A stretch of DNA of 45,941 nucleotides from Burkholderiales bacterium. Lineage in GTDB: Bacteria > Pseudomonadota > Gammaproteobacteria > Burkholderiales > Burkholderiaceae_F. Positions 36,301 through 44,072 of the stretch are shown one piece after another; position 1 is the first letter of the stretch; each line of letters begins with the position of its first letter. The notes below the pieces were generated by a model. That model did no database searches. It saw only the letters and a program-made list of their open reading frames with translations, and had not been told where the DNA came from. The stretch is from the NCBI GenBank assembly GCA_020248785.1, contig JADCGX010000237.1, forward strand, positions 1-45,941. Direction: 5' to 3'. The position numbers and the translations under genes were made by a program.

Positions 36301-36635
36301 TCGTCGCCGCGGCCTCCGGCGGGGCGGCGGAGCTCCGGCTGAGCAGCCTGGAGAGCGCAATCGAGGTCGGTGCGATGCTCGCCGGCCTGTCGGGCCATCG
36401 CGAGCTGGCGCAATCGCTGGCCGACCACCTGGCCCTGCTGTCGCCGCCGCAGTTCCATCCTCCAGCCGTCACACGCTTCAGGGCGCAGCACCTTCCGGCC
36501 GCGCGCCGCCTGCCGCCCGCCGGGGAGGTGTCGCAAGCCGCGTCCGTGCTCGCCGCTGGTGTGGCTGATCAGGGCCCTGATGCCGTGGCCGCCCGGGCCC
36601 GGGCCGACATCCAATCCCTACTGGAACGCCTGTAG
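33357..36635 (+). CDS. SARP/AfsR-like regulator: winged helix, BTAD, P-loop ATPase, helical repeats
   Basis: This protein of 1092 residues from the ATG at 33357 (an in-frame GTG lies at 33420). Order of parts: OmpR/SARP-type winged helix (about 25-110; ELTDALWPRHEAQAARNRLHHTLHLVR is the recognition end); bacterial transcriptional activation domain with TPR-like helices (about 115-270); a STAND/NB-ARC-like ATPase (Walker A GMTGVGKSAL at 316-325, Walker B LLVLDDFD near 384-391); then some 550 residues of Ala/Leu-rich helical repeats. Such proteins sense a signal through ATPase and repeats and activate by binding direct repeats. Its 3' end overlaps the convergent paralogue by 18 bases. The signal is unknown. 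Confidence 0.88.
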   Translation: MISTCPAASRAASSAYAQSGAVVPVRICVLGGVSVVGADGREGAALVGRGVVRSVLALAASSRQGVPRDELTDALWPRHEAQAARNRLHHTLHLVRRALNELAGAGDWIVVDRGRLRLDPRVWCDAWEVKDAASGAFEVLSTPALANTLELCQGDWAPQVEAAGLGQAIRRQLHEAHVRLRAEMARRLAADGDTPALRAALQALVELSETDEWAHCQLMQLDLQAGRYHSVLRRFESLGKLLALGLGLRPSRQASEIAARAARRIDESAPGSVESIAAAPADAVPASAGPLLGREPLLRALCGEIAVAPGVWNVTGMTGVGKSALMREVMRRTAPMLDGGVVYVRQEQAWDGVVAAAVRAAGLRGQTGAADELLTRLLCEREVLLVLDDFDQASDASALTALLERPLRARVVLITSFPLEAQRFRVEAVQVPPLAVAPAGAAPSEARLSPAVALFQLRCASWHDRDPDETELRDVVALVDELGGLPLAIELAAAQTDARTPGEILAQVRGGSGLAPTALSRAAPAAGPCRRTMRDALDVFVGLIDPIDRLLYQAVSVFAAPFGVEAVRALCVRAALPDPERLVNALPRLARCGLIEPRPGTGTYRMLLVPRAHACGMARASGLWTSLECAHIDVLIEELESGAVGHESPLYENWLVRVRDREDEALAQLEAARRVGDAQLVRLAGPLVQALAVRGQGLAVLHWCELAVQASVRSAEPHAELLFRTFCAIILLAAQRTDQALPYARAGAELARTEKDTALAALSVATLAQAINVAGSVDESLAVLRERFGSHPKPDEPGFWTVFAAMGRIRRSGIAPALDAPGPGVPPLRVLRARFAGSLLWRHLLVALATLNPEPAARLEVADELVNTGRQMDLTPSVVSGLFFRVQARLSLGQHDAADHDLSEWYRLARDDGDSLGAGRSCLLKVELAWRLGDLDKAALWLGEARRHIRPDEHAEQYRVLMLHEAAVATLRGDEAAATRAFVAAASGGAAELRLSSLESAIEVGAMLAGLSGHRELAQSLADHLALLSPPQFHPPAVTRFRAQHLPAARRLPPAGEVSQAASVLAAGVADQGPDAVAARARADIQSLLERL

Positions 36636-39600
36636 CGGCAGCGGCTCGTCCGGGGCACTCGCCAGCGTGTCGATCGCGGCCCGGACGATCGATTCGCCTC
36701 GCCCTTCGGACGCCAGCAGACCCTGGGCGGCCGGCGCAGAGGCCGAGCTCAATGCATGCGCGCGCGCCCTCACCCAAGGGCGCAGCCGCTGGCCGGTGGT
36801 CTCATCGAAGCGGTGCAGCTCGGCCAGTGCGCTGCTCGCGACGTCGGCACGGCGCATGGCCACGGCCAGTTCGGCCACGTTGATCAGTTCGCCCTGCGGG
36901 TCGACGAAGACGCTCTCGCGACCGATCAGGTCCAGCGCCGTCCGCAGGCGCCGCCTTGCCGAGCCTGGATCACCCCGCCGCGCATCGAGCATGCTGGCCA
37001 GCATGCCGACCTCGAATGCCGTCGCCGGGTCGGATGGGCCGGACGCAGCATGCTCCACCTCCCTGGACAGCGCTCTGGCCACGGGCATGGTGCCCAGCGC
37101 GTAGTGGGCCCAGCCCATGGCGATCAGCCCGCGCTTGAGCAGCAGCGGTGGCGCGGTGCCGGGCAGCTGCGCGAGGACCCGGCCGGTGACGTCGAGGGCC
37201 TTCGGGAATTCCTGCTCCGACAGCAGCACGTCGGCCAGCATCAGGTCGCAGCGGGCAACCTCTTTGGAATCGCTCATCGCGACCGCGATCGAGCGGGCGA
37301 GGGCCAGATATCGGTGCGCGGCCTCGGGTTGCCCGATGCGGAACGAGAACTTCGCCTCGCTCTGGTAGGTCCGAAGCAGGCCTCGCCTGAACTCGAAGTA
37401 TCCGAAGACCCCTTCGGCCTGCCCGCATAGCTGCAGAGCTTTACCGAGTGCGCCATGCCGTGCTGCCAACTGCGCGACGCGCAGCAGCGCCTCGCCCGCC
37501 TCGAGCCCGCGCTGGCTCATGGCGCGCGGCCAACGCTGGCGCTCCTGCGAGTTTCCATAGCGCTCCACGATCTTGCGTGCGCGTGCCTCGAGCAGGAGGT
37601 TCGAGCCCTGGGCCATGTGGGCCAGCGCGCGGCAAGCATCCTCGCAGGCGCCGACGAAGTTGCCCATCTGCACGCGGAGCTCGGATCGTTCCACCAGCAA
37701 CGCCGCAGAAGCGGCGGCGTCCAGGCCATCCATCGGTCCGCCGAGCCACTCGAGCCAGGACAGCGCCTTGCGCGCATGGCGCGGGCGTCGCAGGAAGCCA
37801 GCCTGCGCGAGGCACAGGGCCGCGACCGAGCGGCAGTCCAGCTGCTGCTGAAGGCGAAGCACCAGGGCCTCAAAGTCGTCGAAGCGGTCGTCGAACCAGG
37901 CCAGCCGTTGTGCGGGGTCGTGACCTTCCCCCGGACGGTCCGGGCGACCTTGACGTAGGAACAGGCGCTCGACGCGTCGCGCGCAGTCGTGCTGCAGCTC
38001 GCCCGCATGGGCGTAGGCGAGGGCGGCGACCACGTACCGGGGTACGCGAAACTCGCTCCACGTCGAATGATCGCCCCGGCGCACACGGCGCAGCAGGAAG
38101 TGATGCTGCACGCAACCGTCGATCAGACCGTGCAGCCTGGTCTCGTCGAGATCCCCCAGCAGGCAGGCCATGTCTTCCCGGGTCAGCCAGCTGCGCAGCT
38201 GCGCCAGGGTAGCGAGTAGCTGCAGAACGTTCGGATCGGCATTGCGAAGCCAGCGGACCAGCCCGGGGCCGGGTAACTCTTCCGGCTGCTTCACCACCGG
38301 CTCGAAGCGAAGGACGGCGGCCGGATCGGTTCGAATGCGATCGTGCAATTCGGTCAACAGCCCTGTCCGTCCCCATCTTGCGGCTGCCGCAAGCAACCGG
38401 GGCAGGCCGTCGAGTTCGCATGCCAGCGCCTGTGCGGCCTTGAGGTCTTCCGCGCTGCAGGTCGAAACCGCACGGTGCATGTTCTGCAGCAGAAGCTTGC
38501 AGGCGGGGGACGGGCCGCCGCGGCCATCCGCATGCACCAGCTGAGACGGGTCGAGGACGATCGTGCGCTCGCCGGGCGCGCGCATGTTCATCCACGCGGT
38601 GACGAGCCAGCGCACGTCGCTGCCGAGGTTCGGCAGCCGGGCGAGCTCGTGCTCAAGTGCCGATGCGTCTTCCAACCCGTCCACGACGACGAGCAGCTCG
38701 CGGCCCTTGAGGGTGCGCGCCATCACGTCCAGCGGCGCGGCGTCGCCCGGCGATGACGGCACGAGGCCGGCGCCTGCCAGACCCGACACCAGCCGCGCGA
38801 GCAAGGCATCGGGTTGCGGCATCAAGCCCGAGCAATCGATCCACACCACTCCGTGGCGGTGCTCGGCGGCCAGCTCGCGCGCGAGCGAGCCGGCCAGTGC
38901 GGACTTGCCCGCTCCCGGCGGGCCGGCCAGGGTGACGATCTGCACGGTGGGATCTCGCAGGGCCTGGAGCGCCGCAGAGCGATCGCGGTCGTAACCGAGG
39001 ATGACCACCGGCTCCGGGAGCTGAGGCCGCGCGCTGGCGACGGCACCTTGCCCGGTCGATGCAGCGGACGGCAGCGCGCCCACAGGCGCTCTGGGGCGGT
39101 TGACTCGCTGCTGGATCTGGCGCTCCAACTGGTCGAGTCGTGCGGCCGAGCCGGCATCGACCTCGAGCAGAGCCTGGCGCGACTCCCGGCAGTGCACAAG
39201 CGCCGCATCCGGACGGCCCTGGTCGGCCAGCAATGTCGCGTACCCCAGCTGGGCGTCGAGGTCGAACTCGAGCAGCTGCGCCAAGCGCTGCGCGTGCTCG
39301 AGCGCGCGGTCCGCCAGGCCGAGCTCCCAGGCCAGCTGCGCCGCTTCGTTCAACGCCTTGGCGTGGATCTCGGCCAGGCGCACGCGCCGCGCTGCCACCT
39401 CCGGATTGTCCGGCCAGTCGGGGGCCAGCTCACCGGCGTACCAGTCGAGGGCAAGCTCGATCGCTCGCAACCGTGCGAGCTCGTCATCGTGGTCCAGATC
39501 CAGGCAACGCTCGAACTCAACGACGTCGATGCGGGTCTGCGAGGGCAACACGAGCTCGACCCGATCGCGGCCGACGAGAATCTGCGGCCGCGTGACCTCG

Positions 39601-39932
39601 GGAAGCGCCTCCAGGCTCTTGCGGACCCAGTGGATCGTGTGATGCAGGCGGTTGCGGGCCCGCGCGTCGTCGAAGTCCGGCCAGAGGGCCTCGAGCACGC
39701 CAGCGCGGGACTCCGACAGCCGTGTCGAGCTGCAAAGCAGCTGCATCAGTCGGCGCGCATGCACGCGCCGCCAGACCGACTCATCGACCGCGCTCTCGGC
39801 GAAGTCGACCCTGAAGTCCCCCAACACGCGGATCACGTTGGTGCCGGCGCGGACCTGAGCACGGAGCGGCGACGGCAATGACGCCGCTGCCTCTTCGACC
39901 GTCGAAAGACCAGATGCCAAGCTCTGCCCCAC
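36618..39932 (-). CDS. Second SARP/AfsR-like regulator, convergent paralogue
   Basis: This 1104-residue protein has the same order of domains. The winged helix is at about 33-115 (GVLEALWPDFDDARARNRLHHTIHWVR parallels the other regulator). A BTAD domain follows to about 275, with a P-loop GPPGAGKSAL near 333-342, an LLVVVDGLED Walker B, and TPR-like repeats from about 640. The start is a GTG at 39930-39932. It faces the regulator at 33357, and the last 18 coding bases are shared on opposite strands. Upstream it is divergent from the small acidic gene at 40238, and the shared 305-base gap holds a GCAAAG box pair. It is the most likely local controller of the motor/RTX genes (inference). Confidence 0.88.
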   Translation of the reverse strand: MGQSLASGLSTVEEAAASLPSPLRAQVRAGTNVIRVLGDFRVDFAESAVDESVWRRVHARRLMQLLCSSTRLSESRAGVLEALWPDFDDARARNRLHHTIHWVRKSLEALPEVTRPQILVGRDRVELVLPSQTRIDVVEFERCLDLDHDDELARLRAIELALDWYAGELAPDWPDNPEVAARRVRLAEIHAKALNEAAQLAWELGLADRALEHAQRLAQLLEFDLDAQLGYATLLADQGRPDAALVHCRESRQALLEVDAGSAARLDQLERQIQQRVNRPRAPVGALPSAASTGQGAVASARPQLPEPVVILGYDRDRSAALQALRDPTVQIVTLAGPPGAGKSALAGSLARELAAEHRHGVVWIDCSGLMPQPDALLARLVSGLAGAGLVPSSPGDAAPLDVMARTLKGRELLVVVDGLEDASALEHELARLPNLGSDVRWLVTAWMNMRAPGERTIVLDPSQLVHADGRGGPSPACKLLLQNMHRAVSTCSAEDLKAAQALACELDGLPRLLAAAARWGRTGLLTELHDRIRTDPAAVLRFEPVVKQPEELPGPGLVRWLRNADPNVLQLLATLAQLRSWLTREDMACLLGDLDETRLHGLIDGCVQHHFLLRRVRRGDHSTWSEFRVPRYVVAALAYAHAGELQHDCARRVERLFLRQGRPDRPGEGHDPAQRLAWFDDRFDDFEALVLRLQQQLDCRSVAALCLAQAGFLRRPRHARKALSWLEWLGGPMDGLDAAASAALLVERSELRVQMGNFVGACEDACRALAHMAQGSNLLLEARARKIVERYGNSQERQRWPRAMSQRGLEAGEALLRVAQLAARHGALGKALQLCGQAEGVFGYFEFRRGLLRTYQSEAKFSFRIGQPEAAHRYLALARSIAVAMSDSKEVARCDLMLADVLLSEQEFPKALDVTGRVLAQLPGTAPPLLLKRGLIAMGWAHYALGTMPVARALSREVEHAASGPSDPATAFEVGMLASMLDARRGDPGSARRRLRTALDLIGRESVFVDPQGELINVAELAVAMRRADVASSALAELHRFDETTGQRLRPWVRARAHALSSASAPAAQGLLASEGRGESIVRAAIDTLASAPDEPLPLQAFQ

Positions 39933-40237
39933 ACAGTGAAACCGGGCCGCCGACCGCTAGGGAAGTCGATCGACGTGCGGGCCATTCTGTGACCTTCGGG
40001 CAGGCCTGTGCACCCCGCACCACCTGAATGCGGGTACCGATACAAGTAGAGACGGATCGACGCGCGCTGCAACGCCACGGACACCCGCCGGGGCAGGGTT
40101 TGTGGCTCCTGGTCGGAGCTCGGACGGAGAACGAAACCCGCGCAAAGGCGCAGCAAAGCGGACAGACCCACCATGCTCCACATGGGAGTTCCAGCCGCAA
40201 GCGCAATGCGAGCGAGCCGAGTTTGGAGACAGCGGAA
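39933..40237. other. Divergent promoter region of regulator and small acidic gene
   Basis: This 305-base gap contains no convincing gene. It should hold promoters in both directions and carries the GCAAAG box pair at 40142-40160. Confidence 0.5.
40142..40160 (+). promoter_or_regulatory. Paired GCAAAG boxes, 11-bp spacing (site 3)
   Basis: CAAAG at 40143-40147 and 40154-40158 are 11 bp apart, in the context CGCAAAGG...GCAAAGCGG, very close to site 1 at 14002. It lies about 80 bases before the small acidic gene and about 210 from the start of the divergent regulator. The 13-mer GCGCAGCAAAGCG here recurs exactly at 41182-41194. Confidence 0.45.
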
Positions 40238-40471
40238 ATGGAACTGGAGCAAGTGGATTGGACGGACGGTTCGGAGCCGCCTCCGGCCCTGGGTGATGTG
40301 GCGGCACCGCCGCTGGACTCGTGGTGCTCGAATGTGCTCGAGGGCCTCAAGGAGTGGGTCGACTCGCCCACCGAGTCGCTGAGCGATTACGCCGCCGAGC
40401 ACGGCGAAGCGCTTTCCGTGATCGACAGCGCGTTCTTGGCGGTGCATTCTGCGCTGAAGCTATACGCGTAG
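40238..40471 (+). CDS. Small acidic protein of unknown function
   Basis: This 77-residue protein is rich in Asp and Glu (MELEQVDWTDGSEPPP..., then WCSNVLEGLKEWVDSPTESL and a C-terminal helix DSAFLAVHSALKLYA). A GGAG lies about ten bases before the ATG. Its acidic, partly amphipathic character recalls secretion chaperones or small adaptor proteins, but no family is recognised. It is the first gene after the divergent regulator promoter region and precedes the motor genes by 820 bases. A longer in-frame extension to 40028 is not protein-like. Confidence 0.55.
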   Translation: MELEQVDWTDGSEPPPALGDVAAPPLDSWCSNVLEGLKEWVDSPTESLSDYAAEHGEALSVIDSAFLAVHSALKLYA

Positions 40472-40847
40472 CGCGCCGCTGGCGACCGCGCACGTGGCCT
40501 CCAGGTCCCGAATCTCGCGAGTCCTGCTCCGGGGTCGCCGGGCCCTCCGTGGCGGGCCTCTCGGCCGTGCCCGATTCACTGGTGCCGGCGTGGGAGTCGG
40601 CGGCAACGGCCGTGCGGGAGACCCAGACGCCAGCGAGGCCGTGGGCTATCGCCTGCAGCTGGAAGGGGCAACGGCGTCGATCGGGCTGCAGGCAAGGGCC
40701 ACGCCCGGACTCGCCGGCGCCAACGATGACCAGCCGAGCGCTGGCGGTGAGGCGGTGGGGTGTTCCGGCTTCGCGGCGCCAGCCCTCCTTCGTGATGCGG
40801 CGATCGGGACGACGTGAGCCGACGTGTGCGTGAGCATTCCCGAGTCG

Positions 40848-40882
40848 GCCCGGGCGCTGCGGGAGAGCCGCAGCGCCCGGGC
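40848..40882. repeat. Perfect 15-bp hairpin
   Basis: GCCCGGGCGCTGCGG (40848-40862) is followed by a GAGAG loop and its exact complement (40868-40882). Stem stability would be very high. No T-run follows, so it is not a standard intrinsic terminator on either strand. It may separate the small acidic gene from the motor operon. Confidence 0.7.
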
Positions 40883-41176
40883 GACCTTCGTTCGACGCTT
40901 GGGCGAGACAACGGGTCTCCCGCCGCTCGCAGAGCGCCTGCTGGGACCGGCGTGCGTTGCGCGCGGTGAAGCCCGGATTCGCAGCCGTGCGAGGCCGAAT
41001 CCGTGCGAGGCCGAGACACGCCGCTTCGCCTACGCCCAGCGCGGCGTTCACGGCGACTCAGGAGTCGTCTGCATCCGTCGCGCCCAGCCGCGCCGTGGCC
41101 CTGTGCGACCGCAGCGTGCTTCGGGTCGGGGCGCTGGACACGCCGAGGCTGGTTCGGCGGCCCTGGGAGCGCATGA

Positions 41177-41194
41177 GCAAAGCGCAGCAAAGCG
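41177..41194 (+). promoter_or_regulatory. Paired GCAAAG boxes, 10-bp spacing (site 4)
   Basis: CAAAG at 41178-41182 and 41188-41192 are in the context GCAAAGCG-CA-GCAAAGCG. It lies about 100 bases before the ZorA-like gene, a normal activator distance. It shares a 13-mer with site 3. Confidence 0.4.
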
Positions 41195-41290
41195 CGACCA
41201 AACAGCCGCCGCCCAGACTGCAATGGCAGTCCGCGATGGTCGCGGGCCTGTCGAGTGGCGTGCCGGGCGCGCAGATGGGGTTCCGAGTCG

Positions 41291-42964
41291 ATGAACACTA
41301 CCGGGCGCAACTGGATGGTCTTCGGCAACTGGCTGGGCAGTTTGCTTGCGCTGATTGCCGCATCGGTACACGGCGCCTCCGGGGTGGCTTCCCTCTGGGC
41401 ACTCGGGGCCGCGGTGATCGTCACCGTCGTCGCGCTGGGTTGGCCCACGCGCGGCATCGCCCGCATGGCCGCCGTGGTGGGGCTGATCTGGCAGGCTTCG
41501 TTGATCGCCACCTACTGGCCCTTCGCGTCCGTGGGATTTGGCATTGGCGCCGTCGGCCCGGCGCAGTGGCCCTTATCGGCCCTGGTCATCCTCGGCGTTC
41601 TGGCGGCGCTCGCGCTCAGCTTCCTGACTCTGTTTCTGGGGCCGGCCGTGAGTCTGCGGCTTGCGCTGGGCCGGGCCCTGTCTCTGGTGAACGACCAGCG
41701 GCCCGATGCGCTGGAAGCAGTGGCCGGCGTGTTCGGCCGCGACGCCGCTCTCAAGCACCTTTGGCAGCAGTATCGCGACCAGCTGCGCCCGCTGCCCGAC
41801 CCAGGCAGCGGACAGCGGGTGTACTCGATGTCGAGCGCGCGAGAAGTATTCGATCTGCATACCGTCACCCACTCGCGGTTGCGTCTGGACCTGTTCCGCA
41901 ACCTGCCCGGCATCCTCACCGGCTTGGGCATCGTCGGCACGTTCATGGGCATCATCAAGGGCATCCGCGGTCTGCACTTCTCGCAGGACCCGGCCGAGCT
42001 CCAGCGCGTCTTCGACACGCTGTCGGTGGGCGTGGCCGAGGCGTTCGTCGTGTCGATGACGGCCATCACGCTGTCGATGGCAGTGACCCTGGTCGAGAAG
42101 GCGATGATGAGCAGCATTGCGCACGCACTCGACGCAATGAACGTCGGTCTCGATGCATTGCACCCCCCACGGCCGGGGAGGGATTCCATGGCCGCGGCCG
42201 TTCCTGTGGCGGCCGTCCCGGTGCCTGCCGTGGGCCCGACGCCGGCGCCGTCGCCGGCACGGAGTCAGTCCACCGACCCGCATCCGGCTACGGTGGCCGC
42301 CGTCGCGGCCGCCCCGGCGACGGCCGTGCAGTCTGGCGAGATGATGGCCCAGTTGTTGGCAGCCACGACCCAGATCCAGAACGCGTCGAAAGCGATGGCC
42401 GATCTCGCGCGCTCTCTGCCCGAGACCGTGGCCCAGCAGAGTCGGGCAGCCAGCGAGGGCAGCCAGCAAACCGGTCAGGCCCTGCGCGCCCTCTCGTCGC
42501 GACTCGAGGGGGTTGCCTCGGCGATCGAGGTCTCGGGTCGTCGCACGCTGGAGACCGTCGCAGCACGCCTGATGCAGGCCGAGATGCAGATGGTGTCGCG
42601 CAACCAGTCGGTGGCGCAGAACCTGGGCGAACTGGTGCAACGCATCGAGACCCTGTGCAGCCTGTTGCAGCAGGACCGCCTCCCGATCGAGGAAGAGGGC
42701 GCGCCGTCCTATCTCACAGGCAACCCTGGCGGCCTCGGGTCAGAGGCACAGTACGGCGCAGCCAGTTCCGCACGCGCCGTCCACGGCTCGCCCGGCGCAA
42801 CGGCTCCCTTTGGCTCGATGGCTGGGACGGGCGGCGGCGGCGGCATCGATCGGGGGGTTGTTCCGAACTGGCGCGCCGCGGGTACCGCGCAGGTGGCTGA
42901 CGACGATTGGGCCAACTGGGCCGCGGGACCCGCGAAAGCTGACGATCGGAGCTTCGGGACATGA
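41291..42964 (+). CDS. MotA/TolQ/ZorA-like proton-channel protein with long helical tail
   Basis: This 557-residue protein has four to five hydrophobic helices at the N-terminus (about 10-30, 33-55, 57-80, 92-115), then the MotA/ExbB core around 190-290 (NLPGILTGLGIVGTFMGIIKG and LSVGVAEAFVVSMTAITLSM). This resembles ZorA of the Zorya anti-phage system. A Pro/Ala linker (about 300-345) leads to a long Ala/Gln/Ser-rich helical cytoplasmic tail (about 350-470) and a Gly-rich end. Together with the next gene it should form an ion-driven inner-membrane rotor. ATGA overlap couples the two. ZorC/D/E are not seen downstream. The Met at 41291 directly precedes the first helix. Confidence 0.82.
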   Translation: MNTTGRNWMVFGNWLGSLLALIAASVHGASGVASLWALGAAVIVTVVALGWPTRGIARMAAVVGLIWQASLIATYWPFASVGFGIGAVGPAQWPLSALVILGVLAALALSFLTLFLGPAVSLRLALGRALSLVNDQRPDALEAVAGVFGRDAALKHLWQQYRDQLRPLPDPGSGQRVYSMSSAREVFDLHTVTHSRLRLDLFRNLPGILTGLGIVGTFMGIIKGIRGLHFSQDPAELQRVFDTLSVGVAEAFVVSMTAITLSMAVTLVEKAMMSSIAHALDAMNVGLDALHPPRPGRDSMAAAVPVAAVPVPAVGPTPAPSPARSQSTDPHPATVAAVAAAPATAVQSGEMMAQLLAATTQIQNASKAMADLARSLPETVAQQSRAASEGSQQTGQALRALSSRLEGVASAIEVSGRRTLETVAARLMQAEMQMVSRNQSVAQNLGELVQRIETLCSLLQQDRLPIEEEGAPSYLTGNPGGLGSEAQYGAASSARAVHGSPGATAPFGSMAGTGGGGGIDRGVVPNWRAAGTAQVADDDWANWAAGPAKADDRSFGT

Positions 42965-43905
42965 GCATCCTGCGCCGATCGCGCGGCGATCCGCAGGTGG
43001 ACAGCGCCGAGAAGGCGTTCTGGATTTCCTTCGCGGACCTGATGACCGCGCTGATGGTCCTCTTCCTCACGCTGATGGTCGTGGCGCTGATGGCCATCAC
43101 CCGCGCTCAGATGACCTCGCGCAGCGAAAGCGAGTTCAAGGCCCTGCCGCCGTCACCGAGGGCGGCCAGCCGTCCGGCGGAGCACCTGCCCTCGGGGCCG
43201 GATCCCCGCACGGAGGAGATGCTGCTGACGCAGATGGCTCGCGTCGTGGAGGCCACGCCGGGGGTCCGCTTCGATGCGGTGCTGCGGGTCATCGACTTCG
43301 GCGACCGCGCGCGCTTTCAGACTGGGAGCCACGAACTCGACGCCGCCAGCGCCCGGCTGTTGCGCGAATTCGTCCCGCGCCTGCTTGCCGTGACCGAGTC
43401 GCAGGCCGGCCGCCAGTGGGTCAGCCGCGTGGTCGTAGAGGGCTTCGCCGACCACCGCGGCGACTACCTGTACAACCTGAACCTGAGCTTGCAGCGGGGC
43501 CAACGCGTGCTCTGCGCACTGCTCGAACCAGTGCGGGACGGGAGCGAGCTGAGCGCCACACAGGCCGCGGCGGTGAGGGAGATCTTTGCCGTCGGGGGCT
43601 TTTCGTTCAACGAACAGCGCGAGTCGCTCGATGCCAGCCGGCGCATCGAGCTGCGCGTCGAGTTCGGACCGCGGGCGTCGCGCGCTGTCAGCAGGCAGCC
43701 GCGCGACGCGATCACCGGCGGATGTCGGTTGCACGGCGGCAAGCGGTGGCGCTCTTCCGATGGCACGGCGATGAGCGGCCCGACCATCGACGCTGCGCCC
43801 GAGACGGGATTCAGTTCGACTTCCCGCGCGCCGCAGATGGCGTCATCCGCGGGTTCCATAGACTCGCCCGCTGCCCAGGGAAACCGCGCCGAGAACCGGC
43901 CATGA
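42961..43905 (+). CDS. MotB/ZorB-like protein with OmpA peptidoglycan-binding domain
   Basis: This 314-residue protein has a short cytoplasmic N-terminus and one transmembrane helix, FWISFADLMTALMVLFLTLM (about 21-40), which carries the conserved Asp that conducts protons in MotB and ZorB. A periplasmic linker and an OmpA-like domain (about 110-240; VVEGFADHRGDYLYNLNLSLQRGQRV) would anchor it to peptidoglycan. About 80 disordered residues follow. The partner is the ZorA-like protein, with ATGA overlap. A 27-codon frame begins with another ATGA overlap at 43902 (stop at 43985) but is probably meaningless. Confidence 0.85.
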   Translation: MSILRRSRGDPQVDSAEKAFWISFADLMTALMVLFLTLMVVALMAITRAQMTSRSESEFKALPPSPRAASRPAEHLPSGPDPRTEEMLLTQMARVVEATPGVRFDAVLRVIDFGDRARFQTGSHELDAASARLLREFVPRLLAVTESQAGRQWVSRVVVEGFADHRGDYLYNLNLSLQRGQRVLCALLEPVRDGSELSATQAAAVREIFAVGGFSFNEQRESLDASRRIELRVEFGPRASRAVSRQPRDAITGGCRLHGGKRWRSSDGTAMSGPTIDAAPETGFSSTSRAPQMASSAGSIDSPAAQGNRAENRP

Positions 43906-43922
43906 CTGCTCTTTCCCCGGTG

Positions 43923-43939
43923 GCAAAGTCGGCCAAAGC
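43923..43939 (+). promoter_or_regulatory. Paired GCAAAG/CCAAAG boxes, 10-bp spacing (site 5)
   Basis: CAAAG at 43924-43928 and 43934-43938 lie about 135 bases before the RTX-like gene, in the 167-base gap after the ZorB-like gene. The match to the other pairs is weaker outside CAAAG. Confidence 0.3.
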
Positions 43940-44072
43940 CCCAGCAATTTCGCGGCAACTAATCTGCTCACCCAACGCGGCCTAGGCCACTTCATCCCGT
44001 CTCTCATCGGCCACTCTGACCGCTTCGGCATCCCACGCAAGAAGATCCGAATCCAACCGATAGGCAGGCACC

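Larger units (their letters stand above)
40472..41290. other. 820 bases without a convincing gene; contains hairpin and box pair
   Basis: The open frames here have skewed Arg/Pro/Gly content. One plus-strand frame beginning MSKAQQSATKQPPPRLQW at 41174 looks protein-like for about 40 codons but then runs out of frame through the motor gene, so I do not call it. The stretch holds a perfect 15-bp hairpin (40848-40882) and the fourth GCAAAG box pair (41177-41194). It is probably a long leader or the remains of a deleted gene. Confidence 0.4.

Noticed and set aside
40957..42900. 647-codon plus-strand frame overlapping the ZorA-like gene
   Set aside because: The competing frame has transmembrane helices and MotA/ZorA motifs. 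This one is Arg/Gly-rich and has no recognisable structure past the first 40 codons.
41291..43905. Flagellar stator motA/motB or a complete Zorya operon
   Set aside because: The tail and OmpA layout fit ZorAB better than MotAB, no flagellar genes are near, and no ZorC/D/E/F/G follows before the RTX genes. The pair is therefore called ZorAB-like only.
43902..43985. 27-codon ORF overlapping the ZorB-like stop (ATGA)
   Set aside because: It is too short, has no hydrophobic or conserved feature, and overlaps the weak box pair. It is probably chance.
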